From Clostridium magnum DSM 2767 (GTDB lineage Bacteria > Bacillota > Clostridia > Clostridiales > Clostridiaceae), in contig NZ_LWAE01000018.1 of the NCBI RefSeq assembly GCF_001623875.1, forward strand, positions 1-62,216: a stretch of DNA of 62,216 bases. Direction: 5' to 3'. A program made the translations under genes and the position numbers. Position 1 is the stretch's first letter, and the number at the start of each line of letters is the position of its first letter. Shown here one piece after another: positions 42,901-51,314 of the stretch. The notes beneath the pieces are model-generated. The model searched no databases, had not been told where the DNA came from, and saw only the letters and a list, made by a program, of their open reading frames with translations.

Positions 42901-45694
42901 CAGCACCAATCATCGCAAATTTCTGATCATTTGAATTTTGAATTTGAAGTTGCAGATTATCCAGTTCGAAAATTGTTTTTTCACTAATAGTTATAGGCCA
43001 TTTTGTTTCCAATGTGCCACTAAGGGAATAAGAAGAAAACTTTGGTTCAACTGAAAATCCAAACTGTGTTACTTTGGATTGTAAGTCAACCTGACTGCTT
43101 GGTGCAAAGGCATTAAGTAAATCGCTCAAAATGATTTCACCAGAATAGAGGTTACCAAATACGGAGAAATTAGGATACGTTATATAGATTCCTATAGTAC
43201 CTTTGCTAATAATGACATTCCCACAAACACTGATTTCAATTTGTCTATTATTTAGGCTCCCTGGGTTTAAGATCGATAATTCGATTTTGAACTCATTAAC
43301 ATAAGTACCAGGCAATAGCTCCCACTTTGTCTCATTGTTCGGCTCAATCACAACCTTTAAACTACTTATATTTTTATTTATCTGATTGTATGTTACCTCG
43401 ATTTCGCTTATTCCAAGCCCAGCTAAAGTATTTAAAGGCGATGGGAGACTCTGTGTTATATCTATTCCTCCTAGCAACTGACATGCTGTGGATATATTAG
43501 GGTAAGGTTTCTCTATTTGACCTTTAATTATCCATTGAGTACAAATGGGGAAACCAACACTTAACTTTACAGAAGGCGACTTCAAAGTACCAAATATTTT
43601 CCCCGAAGCTGGTACAGGAGGATCAAATGCGTCAATATTAAAACCAGGATTTTCAAGAACAATCCATGGAACTCCATCAAGCACCCACGTTGAATTTGCT
43701 TGCAAGCATATGAATTCTGCATGGGACATTAATCCAGTAGGAGTCTCGGTAAAATCTAATGAGTTGATTTTCATTGATAGTCCAAAACACTCTGTATTTC
43801 CCGCTACAGCAATTTTGGTTAGTACATTGTTAGAGTTATAAACTGGTGTTACAGAGGCATTGTTAATAAGTAAATTACTATCAACGATTATCTTTGTATA
43901 GAAATCTTTCATTCGTCCAGAAGATAATGCATCCAACAGCCTGAGGGATTTGTCTGGAGAAATACAACCATTAAGACGGTTAAGTAATGCCTCTAAGGGT
44001 GTTTGTTGTAGTGCAGCAAGGTTATTTATTGATAGATAACTCTCAATATGAGGAACTTCTTGTGCAGGTAATTGTTCATTCAACTTAATGATTGCTAGAA
44101 GCAATTTGTCTTGTTCTTCGCTACCTAATTGATTTTTTAGCAAAGCCATATACTGCTTAACTTTATTTATTGGTGCATTTGGTAAAGAATCTTTGATTAA
44201 ATCGCTTATTATATTCACCTTATTTTTAGAGTAATTCTTGCATTGTTCTACAAGATTTGGTTCATTTCCATTAAAAGAAGTAACAAAATCATCCAATTTA
44301 CCTTCAGTAGGGAATGAATTAAGCACAGCTTCAACTGAGTTATGAAAATTGTTAAAACCATCATTACCAACACCATCTAATTCTTTGGGATATTTATCTG
44401 TATTCCCAAATCTACCTAATTGCAGATACGGTATTCCATAACAAGCTGCTTTAGCTGCTGTACCCTGTCCTTCAAATACAGTAGGAAGATTTGCCTTTGA
44501 ATAGAAGTAATCAAAAGCAAGTGATGGTACACCTCCAAGCTGGAGGTAAAGTACCTTTTTAGGATTATTGTTAATTAAAGTTGATAAAGTTTCAATGGTA
44601 GTGCCTTCTTTAACGAAGAGAGCTTCTAAATTCAAAGATAATGCTTGAATAAGCTCTATCGCACCAATATATACATTAACTTTTCTGTTACACCAACGCT
44701 TGAATGTGCGTTGTGAAGGTCTTGTTGATTCATCACGAGCCTTTTCTTGTTCTGTTTTCCACTTTTGAAGTAGTTCTATACATCCCAATTTGATTTTATC
44801 AAACGTACTTTCTGTGAGTTCTCCAAAAGAAACAAGCACCACTTTCTTATCCTGAAAAAAATGCTCATTTTCCTTTAACAAAGAAAGTAAAGGTGCTAGA
44901 AGTGAAAACATAAAAATCTCAGGATTATTTTTATCTCCAATTTGCATTTTACCATCATCACGGATACCATACACAGGCATGATAAAAATGTCGTTTGCGG
45001 TGAGTTTTGTAAATAGTATTTCAGCAAGTTCGATTCTTCTTTTGTTTAATCCTGCCGCTGAAGCTTTCATTGGCTCCCAATCTTCTGCTGCAAGATTGGA
45101 TATACCATAGAAGTATGTTTTATTCTTAATTTCATAAAGAACAACATTCTCTCTTGCTTCATCTAAAAATTCAATTTCATTAGGAGTATTTTTCCAATCC
45201 AGCGGTTGGAGCCTCAAAAAATAATCTGCATTCAATTTTTTAGCAAAATTTCCCTCTAAATCGTTGCCTCCCGTGAATCCGCAGGTTACTTTATTGACAG
45301 GTGGTGTATCTTTATCAAATTTGATAAAGGTAATAGTAGCTTTTTTGTCATCGCCAGGACCAGGACCAATTTTAATTCCAATGTTGAAATTATCATTTGT
45401 AAGTCCGGGTATCAAATTTATCAGTTTATCTTTCGTTGGCTTATCAGCGCCTTCTCTCTCTTCATAGTAGACTTCTATAGCCTTAAAATATTCAAAGCCA
45501 AAAATTAGGCGGAACATTATATGGACACTTGTTGTTTGGTGTCCAGAACCATTGGAACCTTCTACGAAAAAACGAATTTTTTCCTGGCTATTAAGCTTGC
45601 CCTTAAATTGTGCCACACCTTTTTCAAGGCTAACTGAACTTTCCTTATTTGCAGTACCTATTAATGTGCCAACAACGTTACCAAATAAGCTCAT
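39896..45694 (-). CDS. Giant protein: glycosyltransferase-like N-terminus plus beta-rich body
   Basis: A 1932-aa protein. Residues ~30-470 look like a GT-B glycosyltransferase: a FFVEGSNGSGHQTTSVHIMF first loop and, near 395-430, LPTVFEGQGTAAKAACYGIP, the nucleotide-sugar-side pattern seen in MurG-like enzymes. A helical linker follows. Residues ~640-1600 are long beta-strands with repeat-like units (GISEIEVTYNQINKNISSLK; SLSGLELVYNFTQKKVSFKV). Near 1440-1560 come alternating hydrophobic strands (VDFGIIKADVNVDIKLLLQI) and a glycine-rich stretch. The C-terminal ~300 residues are helical and end in half a LysM module completed in the next gene's frame. GAGAGGATT precedes the start, 25 bp after the upstream gene. 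Function unknown. Confidence 0.8.
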   Translation of the reverse strand: MSLFGNVVGTLIGTANKESSVSLEKGVAQFKGKLNSQEKIRFFVEGSNGSGHQTTSVHIMFRLIFGFEYFKAIEVYYEEREGADKPTKDKLINLIPGLTNDNFNIGIKIGPGPGDDKKATITFIKFDKDTPPVNKVTCGFTGGNDLEGNFAKKLNADYFLRLQPLDWKNTPNEIEFLDEARENVVLYEIKNKTYFYGISNLAAEDWEPMKASAAGLNKRRIELAEILFTKLTANDIFIMPVYGIRDDGKMQIGDKNNPEIFMFSLLAPLLSLLKENEHFFQDKKVVLVSFGELTESTFDKIKLGCIELLQKWKTEQEKARDESTRPSQRTFKRWCNRKVNVYIGAIELIQALSLNLEALFVKEGTTIETLSTLINNNPKKVLYLQLGGVPSLAFDYFYSKANLPTVFEGQGTAAKAACYGIPYLQLGRFGNTDKYPKELDGVGNDGFNNFHNSVEAVLNSFPTEGKLDDFVTSFNGNEPNLVEQCKNYSKNKVNIISDLIKDSLPNAPINKVKQYMALLKNQLGSEEQDKLLLAIIKLNEQLPAQEVPHIESYLSINNLAALQQTPLEALLNRLNGCISPDKSLRLLDALSSGRMKDFYTKIIVDSNLLINNASVTPVYNSNNVLTKIAVAGNTECFGLSMKINSLDFTETPTGLMSHAEFICLQANSTWVLDGVPWIVLENPGFNIDAFDPPVPASGKIFGTLKSPSVKLSVGFPICTQWIIKGQIEKPYPNISTACQLLGGIDITQSLPSPLNTLAGLGISEIEVTYNQINKNISSLKVVIEPNNETKWELLPGTYVNEFKIELSILNPGSLNNRQIEISVCGNVIISKGTIGIYITYPNFSVFGNLYSGEIILSDLLNAFAPSSQVDLQSKVTQFGFSVEPKFSSYSLSGTLETKWPITISEKTIFELDNLQLQIQNSNDQKFAMIGAVTTLFPNKQNEIILSISTSWQSKDQNIIFEGKQTSGVVPLVDLLTFYLSNDWKPDVSYDIDGLGLTIETKTKSWKFTGKTAQPWKVPFIPELTVSASLTAGYKGKTLQLALSDSTMELIDFEQSVQGYFARLETDWKWESIDIKVWFDYNPQVKTFGFTWGLLSTEIEKDTKGEWIGTLKLTEGFTIGSMVEEMVSWITGSRFSLGSPWNILDSISLSGLELVYNFTQKKVSFKVNINPINLGFARIDSIGLSYQSNQPNPEDNGVMVTLNGTFFWQSDPSKPITWDASKPEQTPAPSGNGNKYLDLRLLAMGQHVTFEGFKTANTVKEAIACMAKMPDPEPGKIPAIEFDPESLWLFGADFGILKLQDSENGDNNALVPRDQAQKVAEYFLNLQVVFNDPYLYAIRIALDGKPAKIFKGLDFQIMYRQISDTVGVYQSEITLPDIMRHLSIGAYSITLPVFSIAIYTNGDFQVDVGFPWNQDFSRSFTIEAIIPPGIPLIGSAGFYFGKLSSATSNKVPAVTNGTFNPVLVFGLGMQVGFGKSVEYGILSAGFSLTVVGIIEGVIAKWNPYQITDGSDDPSQIQDSYYYWLRGTLGIIGKLYGSVDFGIIKADVNVDIKLLLQITYESYVSLIMSVIASVNVSASVKINLGLFKIKISFSFFMRLKESFTIENSGTPPWQVKNNYAESLLNSPADRRLSVHRAMNIYEILPEPKWENLKAPVQPEVLTGYLAPALTIAQDEWLNSQDTKNQLPCYVAMLFIDSVPSADQDSHTSLLKAIGQANDSPFEILSKMVLRLAIAAVQEKPMSADEVDQLVVRDIDLTNLLNNILTSTNDNPTPIPLTAIDSFLSQQFQLIIQLPPDKNAEVDTTYFPMAANLRINIPKYGESYPGYSYSFADYNGIDTTALKDLREYFDQLAVQVQQEMGEQKYEMLAENNAQSLSMAGWILSDYFLLIARQMVQAAREALRDFKYLVQSGQTANQIVQWLTIMGDLQVTMHIL

Positions 45695-45719
45695 AATAAT
45701 CCTCTCCTATTTTCTTTTT

Positions 45720-48700
45720 TTACTTTTTTTCAGTTTCCGCCTTATCCTTTCTATACATTGCATACCACCCAAGCCCCGAAGGCTTACCTCCACTCTTCGG
45801 ATTCCCAAAAAGATAAAACAAAGTTGACCCATTTAGCGGTATCTTCAATAAACCCAGAAATTTAAGTGCGATCTCGGTAAACATCAGTAGAAATGAACTC
45901 TTACTTTGGTCAAAAGTTAAACGTAACTGACCAATAGACAGCTTGAGCACATTCTGAATGCTAATCAATTTTGAATCTCCAAAAGTTCCAGGTAGCTGAA
46001 GACCAACCAGAGCCTTGTACGCTCCTTCGCCGTTACTTTCAGGTGTCCACGCAGTCAATAGGTATGAGGTAAGACCCGCCTTGCCTGCTAAAGCCCCCGG
46101 AGTCCCCATATTCAGTCGATATTTCAATCCATACCACGTGCTGCCGTCAACACCAGTTAAAGTGGCATCAGTAATCACAGGCAAATAGCCTGCATCAGAT
46201 GGTTTGGAATCTTTAGTGCCCTTCATAAGCCCATCAATATCCATAGCGAAATTGATAAACAGACTCTCAGCACGGGGGGTGCTGGCAGCAATATCAAATC
46301 TTATCTCGTCAGTTATAAAAGTCATCTTTTGTGACGCTGTATCATTTCCTAACATCTCAAGACCAAGGTTAGAGAAACTAAGTCCCCTTCGCGTCTGCTT
46401 GCTATCAGTCTCACTGCCGAAGGATAGCACATCAAAAGCCCCATATTGGCTTTTAACAATCTTAAAATCCAGAAAACCCGAAAGACCAAACCAAGAAACA
46501 GGAGTTTGGGATTCAGCTACATTTCTCATAGACATCTGGGCACTGGTAATCTCGATCTTGTTGAATACATTACTGTTATAATAAAAGAAATTATCGCCAA
46601 TACTGCCAAGACTATAAACAGGATGTCCATTGTTGTTCTGATAACTGCCCTTAAGTATAATTGTATTATATGAGTTTCCCTCTTCCCCCATCCCCACTGC
46701 ATTCATACCAAAAAGAGAATTTAAAGTGAGCTGAGCATAGCTCTCAAAGTCTCTGATTTCAGTGTTTTCAAACAGAACCTTGAGAGTCAGGAGACGAAAG
46801 TTATAATCAGCACCAGAAGGAGGAGGTACAGGGTTAACCTGCTTGCCAGACTCTGGTTGTTTAAACTCAGGATCGTTGTAATAAATAAGTCCAAACATAG
46901 AACTGGAATCTTTAAGGTCAATATCCGAAGCTTCCGGATCGTTTTGAACCTGACTTATTTCAATGCCAAAATGATGAGCGTTAAATCGATCCAGTGCCTC
47001 TACCCCAGCAGTAATGCCAGTCAAATCATGAGGAAGGCTTGCGATATTCATTTTTAGAATTAATATCCCCGTCCAGTTGGGATCACGAGCAATACTGTTG
47101 AATTTTTGAAAATATTTAGAATCTGTTTGCTTACTAGCCTCATCAAAAAAATCCTTAAGCCATTGAGATAGAATTACCAGTTGGTCAGGATCAGGTATAC
47201 TATTTTCCTCTATTACTGGTGCGGCAAATGAAAGCCGCTGTGTCCATTTGTCTGGGCTAGAGACTAAGCTGTCTTTCTTAGACTGATCACTGGTGGGGTC
47301 AAATAACACACCTTTTCTCCCTTTTATAATAAGGATATTGCTGTAATCATTATACTTGTTGTTTTTCCCCACATCAGCTTGAAGACACCAATCCTCAATA
47401 TTCATTTGGTTGTAAAATGCCGGATCGCTTACGGATTTATCACCAGCCAAATTTCCAAGGTGAGTTGAATTGGCAGCTACAAGAAACAGTTGATTTGTTT
47501 GAAATGCCTGCTGCAATTCCATATCAGGATTAGATAAGTACATCTGCCTATTAGTTGGCTTGCAGTTCTGTGCTAGCAGAATCTTGGTCCATCTGCCCTC
47601 CGAACCAACGGTAGCAAGTAATCCCATAGGTGTAGCAGTGTTATAACTCTGACTATTTTCCTCTATTGTACCTTTTAAACATACGCTCTTTGAAGATGCA
47701 TACTTAAAATCAGCATCACTTATAGCCTGGCGCCTCGTTGGTCCGATTACCTGATGTTCAAAGTCCTCAATCTGCTCCTTTGAAAAAGAAGTTATACCAT
47801 TCCCTGCTTTCATTCCCGCATAAGGTACTAAGGGAAATGGGTGCTCATTGCCAGATAAACCAATACTTGGATCCTTATGCCCAAATAAAGTGCTAGAACT
47901 CTTAAAGATGAGTTCATCTCTACCGTATAGGGAAGCTCCTTTAGGTTGTGCTATGTATGGAATAAGTCCAGTAGCATCTGGTGCACGGACTACAGTCGCC
48001 CAAGAAGTCAGGTATGTACCATCCAAAAGTCTCCCATTCAAATCTATAGGTGAACCAATAGGAGAAACTTCCTTGAATGGATAGTTTGATGCATAGGCTG
48101 GTTTGCGAGAATAAAAACGTAATCTGTCGCCTGCATAACTAGTAGACTTTGGCTGAAATCCAATATATTCAGTTCCAGAAAGACCACATACCAAATCATA
48201 TAATTTTCCATCCTCAGCATCCTTTATCGTCAGAACAAAATCACCTTCCGGACTTAAATGAAAATCACTGCTATCGGTTGCTTGAGGAACTCCACGAGAA
48301 AAAAACAACCTAGCGAGCTGTAAATCATCATCCTGCCCTAAAGTATTTGGAAGGAGATTAATTGGCTCACCAAAAACTGTCCTATAATAGGAAGCAAGCA
48401 CTGTGGAAGTATTATCCCAATTCTTACCGGTAAATTTGAAAAAGGTACTGTCAGGATAGAGAGAATTAAAAACATCGTTTGGATCAATACTTATTAAAAA
48501 CTCGATCATATCTGTAGATATAGGTTCTATTCCTGATGCAAAAGGCATCCACACTATATTGTCTGATTGGTTATCGCTCTTATAAGGGAAAAAAAACTGG
48601 AAGCCCCAATTGAGTTTATCATTGAGAGACTGACGTTCTATACACATGTCGAAAAGAAAGCAACCCCTAGACTGCCCTGAAAAAGGAAGGGTTCCCTGTT

Positions 48701-49196
48701 TTACAACATGTGCTTTGGGTGTAGACGGACCTGAAAACTGAATCTGAGCACCGCTTAATATTAGTGTATTTTGGGGCTGATCTAGTGTCAAATTCATTCC
48801 TGCTGAAACCTGAAGATTCAGACCTGAAGTGATAGGAATCTGAACACCTGCATTTACCTGAGTACCATTATCATTAAGTCCCATCACGGAAACATTTTGT
48901 GGGGTAATCTCAAGTGGGTTCTTTAACCAAGCTATTGCTCGGGCAGTGGAACGTGCAATTACATTATTGATGCTATCAACAAATCCTTGAGCAGTTTTAT
49001 CATCAAGTTTAGATTCCTGATCAACAAAAACAAAAGATCCAGCCAATTTTGAATTAGTAAGAGCCCCAGCAAGAGAAATCTCATTGCCTGGTGGTTCCAC
49101 ATTCTCCGGAAGAATAAAATAGAGAACCCCCTTGTCGGAAGCATCTTTATTGGCTACATAGAGTTGCTTAACAAACCGCTGTGTAAAAAAACTCAT
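45720..49196 (-). CDS. Giant beta-rich protein, second gene of operon
   Basis: An 1158-aa protein, not recognised. It has no signal peptide or membrane span. Strands with regular Gly/Asn turns dominate (LNLQVSAGMNLTLDQPQNTL; GAQIQFSGP), and the C-terminus ends KFLGLLKIPLNGSTLFYLFG and GLGWYAMY. That ending looks like a conserved block rather than random sequence. The frame opens at 49235, but AGGAGGAGA lies seven bases before the ATG at 49196, so that start is used. It lies between a hairpin and the next gene with only 25 bp to spare, so genes two to four form one unit. Confidence 0.8.
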   Translation of the reverse strand: MSFFTQRFVKQLYVANKDASDKGVLYFILPENVEPPGNEISLAGALTNSKLAGSFVFVDQESKLDDKTAQGFVDSINNVIARSTARAIAWLKNPLEITPQNVSVMGLNDNGTQVNAGVQIPITSGLNLQVSAGMNLTLDQPQNTLILSGAQIQFSGPSTPKAHVVKQGTLPFSGQSRGCFLFDMCIERQSLNDKLNWGFQFFFPYKSDNQSDNIVWMPFASGIEPISTDMIEFLISIDPNDVFNSLYPDSTFFKFTGKNWDNTSTVLASYYRTVFGEPINLLPNTLGQDDDLQLARLFFSRGVPQATDSSDFHLSPEGDFVLTIKDAEDGKLYDLVCGLSGTEYIGFQPKSTSYAGDRLRFYSRKPAYASNYPFKEVSPIGSPIDLNGRLLDGTYLTSWATVVRAPDATGLIPYIAQPKGASLYGRDELIFKSSSTLFGHKDPSIGLSGNEHPFPLVPYAGMKAGNGITSFSKEQIEDFEHQVIGPTRRQAISDADFKYASSKSVCLKGTIEENSQSYNTATPMGLLATVGSEGRWTKILLAQNCKPTNRQMYLSNPDMELQQAFQTNQLFLVAANSTHLGNLAGDKSVSDPAFYNQMNIEDWCLQADVGKNNKYNDYSNILIIKGRKGVLFDPTSDQSKKDSLVSSPDKWTQRLSFAAPVIEENSIPDPDQLVILSQWLKDFFDEASKQTDSKYFQKFNSIARDPNWTGILILKMNIASLPHDLTGITAGVEALDRFNAHHFGIEISQVQNDPEASDIDLKDSSSMFGLIYYNDPEFKQPESGKQVNPVPPPSGADYNFRLLTLKVLFENTEIRDFESYAQLTLNSLFGMNAVGMGEEGNSYNTIILKGSYQNNNGHPVYSLGSIGDNFFYYNSNVFNKIEITSAQMSMRNVAESQTPVSWFGLSGFLDFKIVKSQYGAFDVLSFGSETDSKQTRRGLSFSNLGLEMLGNDTASQKMTFITDEIRFDIAASTPRAESLFINFAMDIDGLMKGTKDSKPSDAGYLPVITDATLTGVDGSTWYGLKYRLNMGTPGALAGKAGLTSYLLTAWTPESNGEGAYKALVGLQLPGTFGDSKLISIQNVLKLSIGQLRLTFDQSKSSFLLMFTEIALKFLGLLKIPLNGSTLFYLFGNPKSGGKPSGLGWYAMYRKDKAETEKK

Positions 49197-49217
49197 AATC
49201 TCTCCTCCTATTTTAAA

Positions 49218-49255
49218 ACAAAAAAGCTCCCACATCTATAGTACGAGCTTTTTGT
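49218..49255 (-). terminator. Terminator-like hairpin inside the operon
   Basis: ACAAAAAAGCTC / GAGCTTTTTGT stem between the first and second genes, with a 15-base loop and T-rich end. It would stop part of the transcripts after the 229-aa gene, giving that product in excess over the giant proteins. Confidence 0.7.
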
Positions 49256-49266
49256 TATAATGAGAT

Positions 49267-49956
49267 CTACTCGTTGGTAAATGTTAAAGTAGCAGCCATG
49301 GTTGTCTGACCATTTTGCTTTCCTGCTCCCTGCCAGCCATCCATGAATAGGGCAATCGTGTAAGTCATTCTTCGGAGAAGCTTGATATCATTAAAAGCTA
49401 CGGTGCCAGTTTCAGCATCAACATCTACAGGTGTTGCATAATCAGGTGGGTTATTATACGCAGCCTGTGAACTACGCCACATACCTAACCAGGCCTTATT
49501 TGTCATAGGCATGGAACCTACTGGAATCTGAAAATCAACTGCCACCGAGGTAGGCTTGTGACTTGTAAGTGTAAGATTCGCATAGAAGTATTCATATTGA
49601 CTTCCTGTTGCAGGGATAAAGGCAGTGGAGCAAATATTACCATATTTTTGTTGAGGAGAAGGTTTTTCTGGTCCTACCGCATATCCTATGATATAGCTTT
49701 GATTGGTAATTTCAAGCCCTGAGAATGCTATACTGCCATTTTGCGTATTAGTGTCAATAATCTGTTTTTTAAGCGGCTCCTGATTCCAAGGAATAGTATC
49801 TGTATTTTGCCATAGAGCAATATAATTGCCATATGTATTTGGCATATTGTTTGGCAGCGTATCGTAGCTAATACCTATCTTATCTCCTGTGACATAATCG
49901 ATACCAAAGGTTGTCCCCTTAGAGTTTGTACTTTGAATAAATAGTTCAGTTGACAT
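49267..49956 (-). CDS. Two-domain beta-sandwich-like protein, first gene of operon
   Basis: A 229-aa protein made of two related halves of about 100 residues. The first has GDKIGISYDTLPNNMPNTYG then NYIALWQNTDTIPWNQEPL; the second has VAVDFQIPVGSMPMTNKAWL then GMWRSSQAAYNNPP. Each half ends in a strand (YIIGYAVGP; YTIALFMDGW). The LWQ/MWR tryptophans and spacing repeat. No signal peptide. GGGGGAT lies upstream. I do not know the family; the fold is likely an all-beta sandwich. Position before a hairpin suggests it is the most abundant product. Confidence 0.75.
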   Translation of the reverse strand: MSTELFIQSTNSKGTTFGIDYVTGDKIGISYDTLPNNMPNTYGNYIALWQNTDTIPWNQEPLKKQIIDTNTQNGSIAFSGLEITNQSYIIGYAVGPEKPSPQQKYGNICSTAFIPATGSQYEYFYANLTLTSHKPTSVAVDFQIPVGSMPMTNKAWLGMWRSSQAAYNNPPDYATPVDVDAETGTVAFNDIKLLRRMTYTIALFMDGWQGAGKQNGQTTMAATLTFTNE

Positions 49957-50179
49957 TTTTTAAATCCCCCTTTTATAATTTTTAATTTCTTTTATGATAT
50001 CGCTTAATATTAGATTTTAAACTACAGTCAAGAAGATCACTTGGATGAATATTCACTTTACTAATCACGGCTCACTTTCCCAAGGTAAAAAGTCTAATAT
50101 CATTGCGCAAATCTTATATTTCACATGCGTTTATCTGTTCCACTTTAATCCTCTATAAACTTGGTAAAATTCTTCTTTT

Positions 50180-50345
50180 CCTAGATTATACACTATAAAT
50201 GCATAACAATTATACATAATTTGTAAAACAATACTTTAATTAGATTATATAGCATAAATATCTAAAAAACAATCCATGATTTGTAGTGTAATCATTTTCA
50301 AGGATTATATACTATAAAAACTAGGAAAATAATACATACTAAAAA
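50180..50345 (-). repeat. Three tandem ~64-bp AT-rich repeats upstream of the giant-protein operon
   Basis: The unit carries GATTATACACTATAAA, GATTATATAGCATAAA and GATTATATACTATAAA in turn, each followed by an AT-rich block ending near TTTGTA. On the minus strand every copy shows a TATAAT box; the middle one has TTGTTT 17 bp before it, a full promoter match. The array is ~230 bp before the first gene and could provide several promoters or binding sites. No gene lies between 49957 and 50384. Confidence 0.6.
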
Positions 50346-50384
50346 TAAAAACGAAGTGGCAAGTATAAGAACAAGCCTACGGTT

Positions 50385-50994
50385 TAAAACTGGAAATTTT
50401 CATTTCTTTTACTAAGATATATATCTAGTATTTTAAGTGCATCATGACATCCTCTGTTAGGTCTAAAACCAAAGGAACTATCTATAAAATCTTGTTCAAA
50501 TATTTGCCCTTAGTTACGCCATCAATGCCTGCGGCTTTATTTGCTTTAAGTTCATTATGACAACTAGTTAGCATTTCTTTATTTATTAGATGTATCAGTG
50601 AATATAATCCGACTACTCAACCGCCTTTTGGTTTCTTTATTTATTCATCCACCATACTTATCTCTGAGTATAAGAGCAGTTGAGTTCTCCCAAGTTAACG
50701 TAATATAACAATATCTAGCGTGTCATGCTCTACGACTCCGGGTAAACTGATATCCTCTTACCAGCAACGATTATATCAGTGCTGTCTTCTATACAGACCA
50801 CCATATCGACTTTACCCACTGGGATTTCGGAGCTACTAGCTTCAGCCTCTCTCGGTTTATGACCCACTAGTTAACTGTCTACGCTTAACTCTTTGGGTCA
50901 CCCCAAAGAGCCCAAGACTCGCTAATGGCTGTTGGCTAAACTTTGCCATGTAGGCTTCCCACCTACTATATATTACGCCCTTTGCTTGGCGCAC
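50385..50994 (-). mobile_element. Group II intron remnant
   Basis: The minus strand starts at 50994 with GTGCGCC, the consensus 5' end of bacterial group II introns, followed by ~400 bases of structured RNA (GCCTACATGGCAAAG, GGTGACCC) and then pieces of the reverse transcriptase: LKANKAAGIDGVTKG and, in another frame, EQDFIDSSFGFRPNRGCHDA. Most of the RT, maturase and domains V-VI are missing, so it cannot splice. It interrupts a REP-like repeat whose remaining half is at 50995-51033. Confidence 0.7.
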
Positions 50995-51033
50995 GGTCAG
51001 ACCCCATTGCGAGAGACTTGTCTTGAGCTTGCT
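50995..51033. repeat. REP-like repeat, half copy at the intron 5' junction
   Basis: GGTCAGACCCCATTGCGAGA then GACTTGTCTTGAGCTTGCT, nearly identical to the right half of the 70-bp copies. The left half is replaced by the intron, marking the insertion point after CTGACC (minus strand). Between 51034 and 51179 no gene is seen. Confidence 0.7.
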
Positions 51034-51179
51034 ACTGAAATTGTGACATTTTACGAGGGGAACCAGGTACCTTTGTGAGTGTTGTTTACCCGAACTTTCT
51101 CTAACTATAGCATCCCTATATCTATACATTAAATTTATATACTAAAGAAGCCATATTTTCATTAACTTACCATATAAGA

Positions 51180-51209
51180 AAGAGATCAGCAATTGACTGC
51201 TAATCTCTT
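51180..51209. terminator. Hairpin downstream of the EcsC-like gene
   Basis: AAGAGATCAGCA / TGCTAATCTCTT imperfect stem with a six-base loop, ~105 bp past the stop codon; likely the terminator of the EcsC-like transcript. Confidence 0.55.
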
Positions 51210-51314
51210 CGCCGATTTTGTTTCCTCATACATTCACAAAAACCAATAAATCTTATAATCATATAGATAAATACTCTATTTTAGCTAAACTATTGCTAAA
51301 TGCATAACTTTAAT

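Noticed and set aside
34270..48084. Short frames antisense to or offset within the giant genes
   Set aside because: They follow from the low stop-codon density of long GC-richer genes and show no family motifs or ribosome sites.
50180..50345. CRISPR array
   Set aside because: Only three units, degenerate repeats, no constant spacer length, and no cas genes in the window.
49957..50350. TcdR/BotR-type toxin sigma promoter before the giant-protein operon
   Set aside because: TTTACA and GTTATG are present on the operon strand but only 14 bp apart, so the spacing does not fit.
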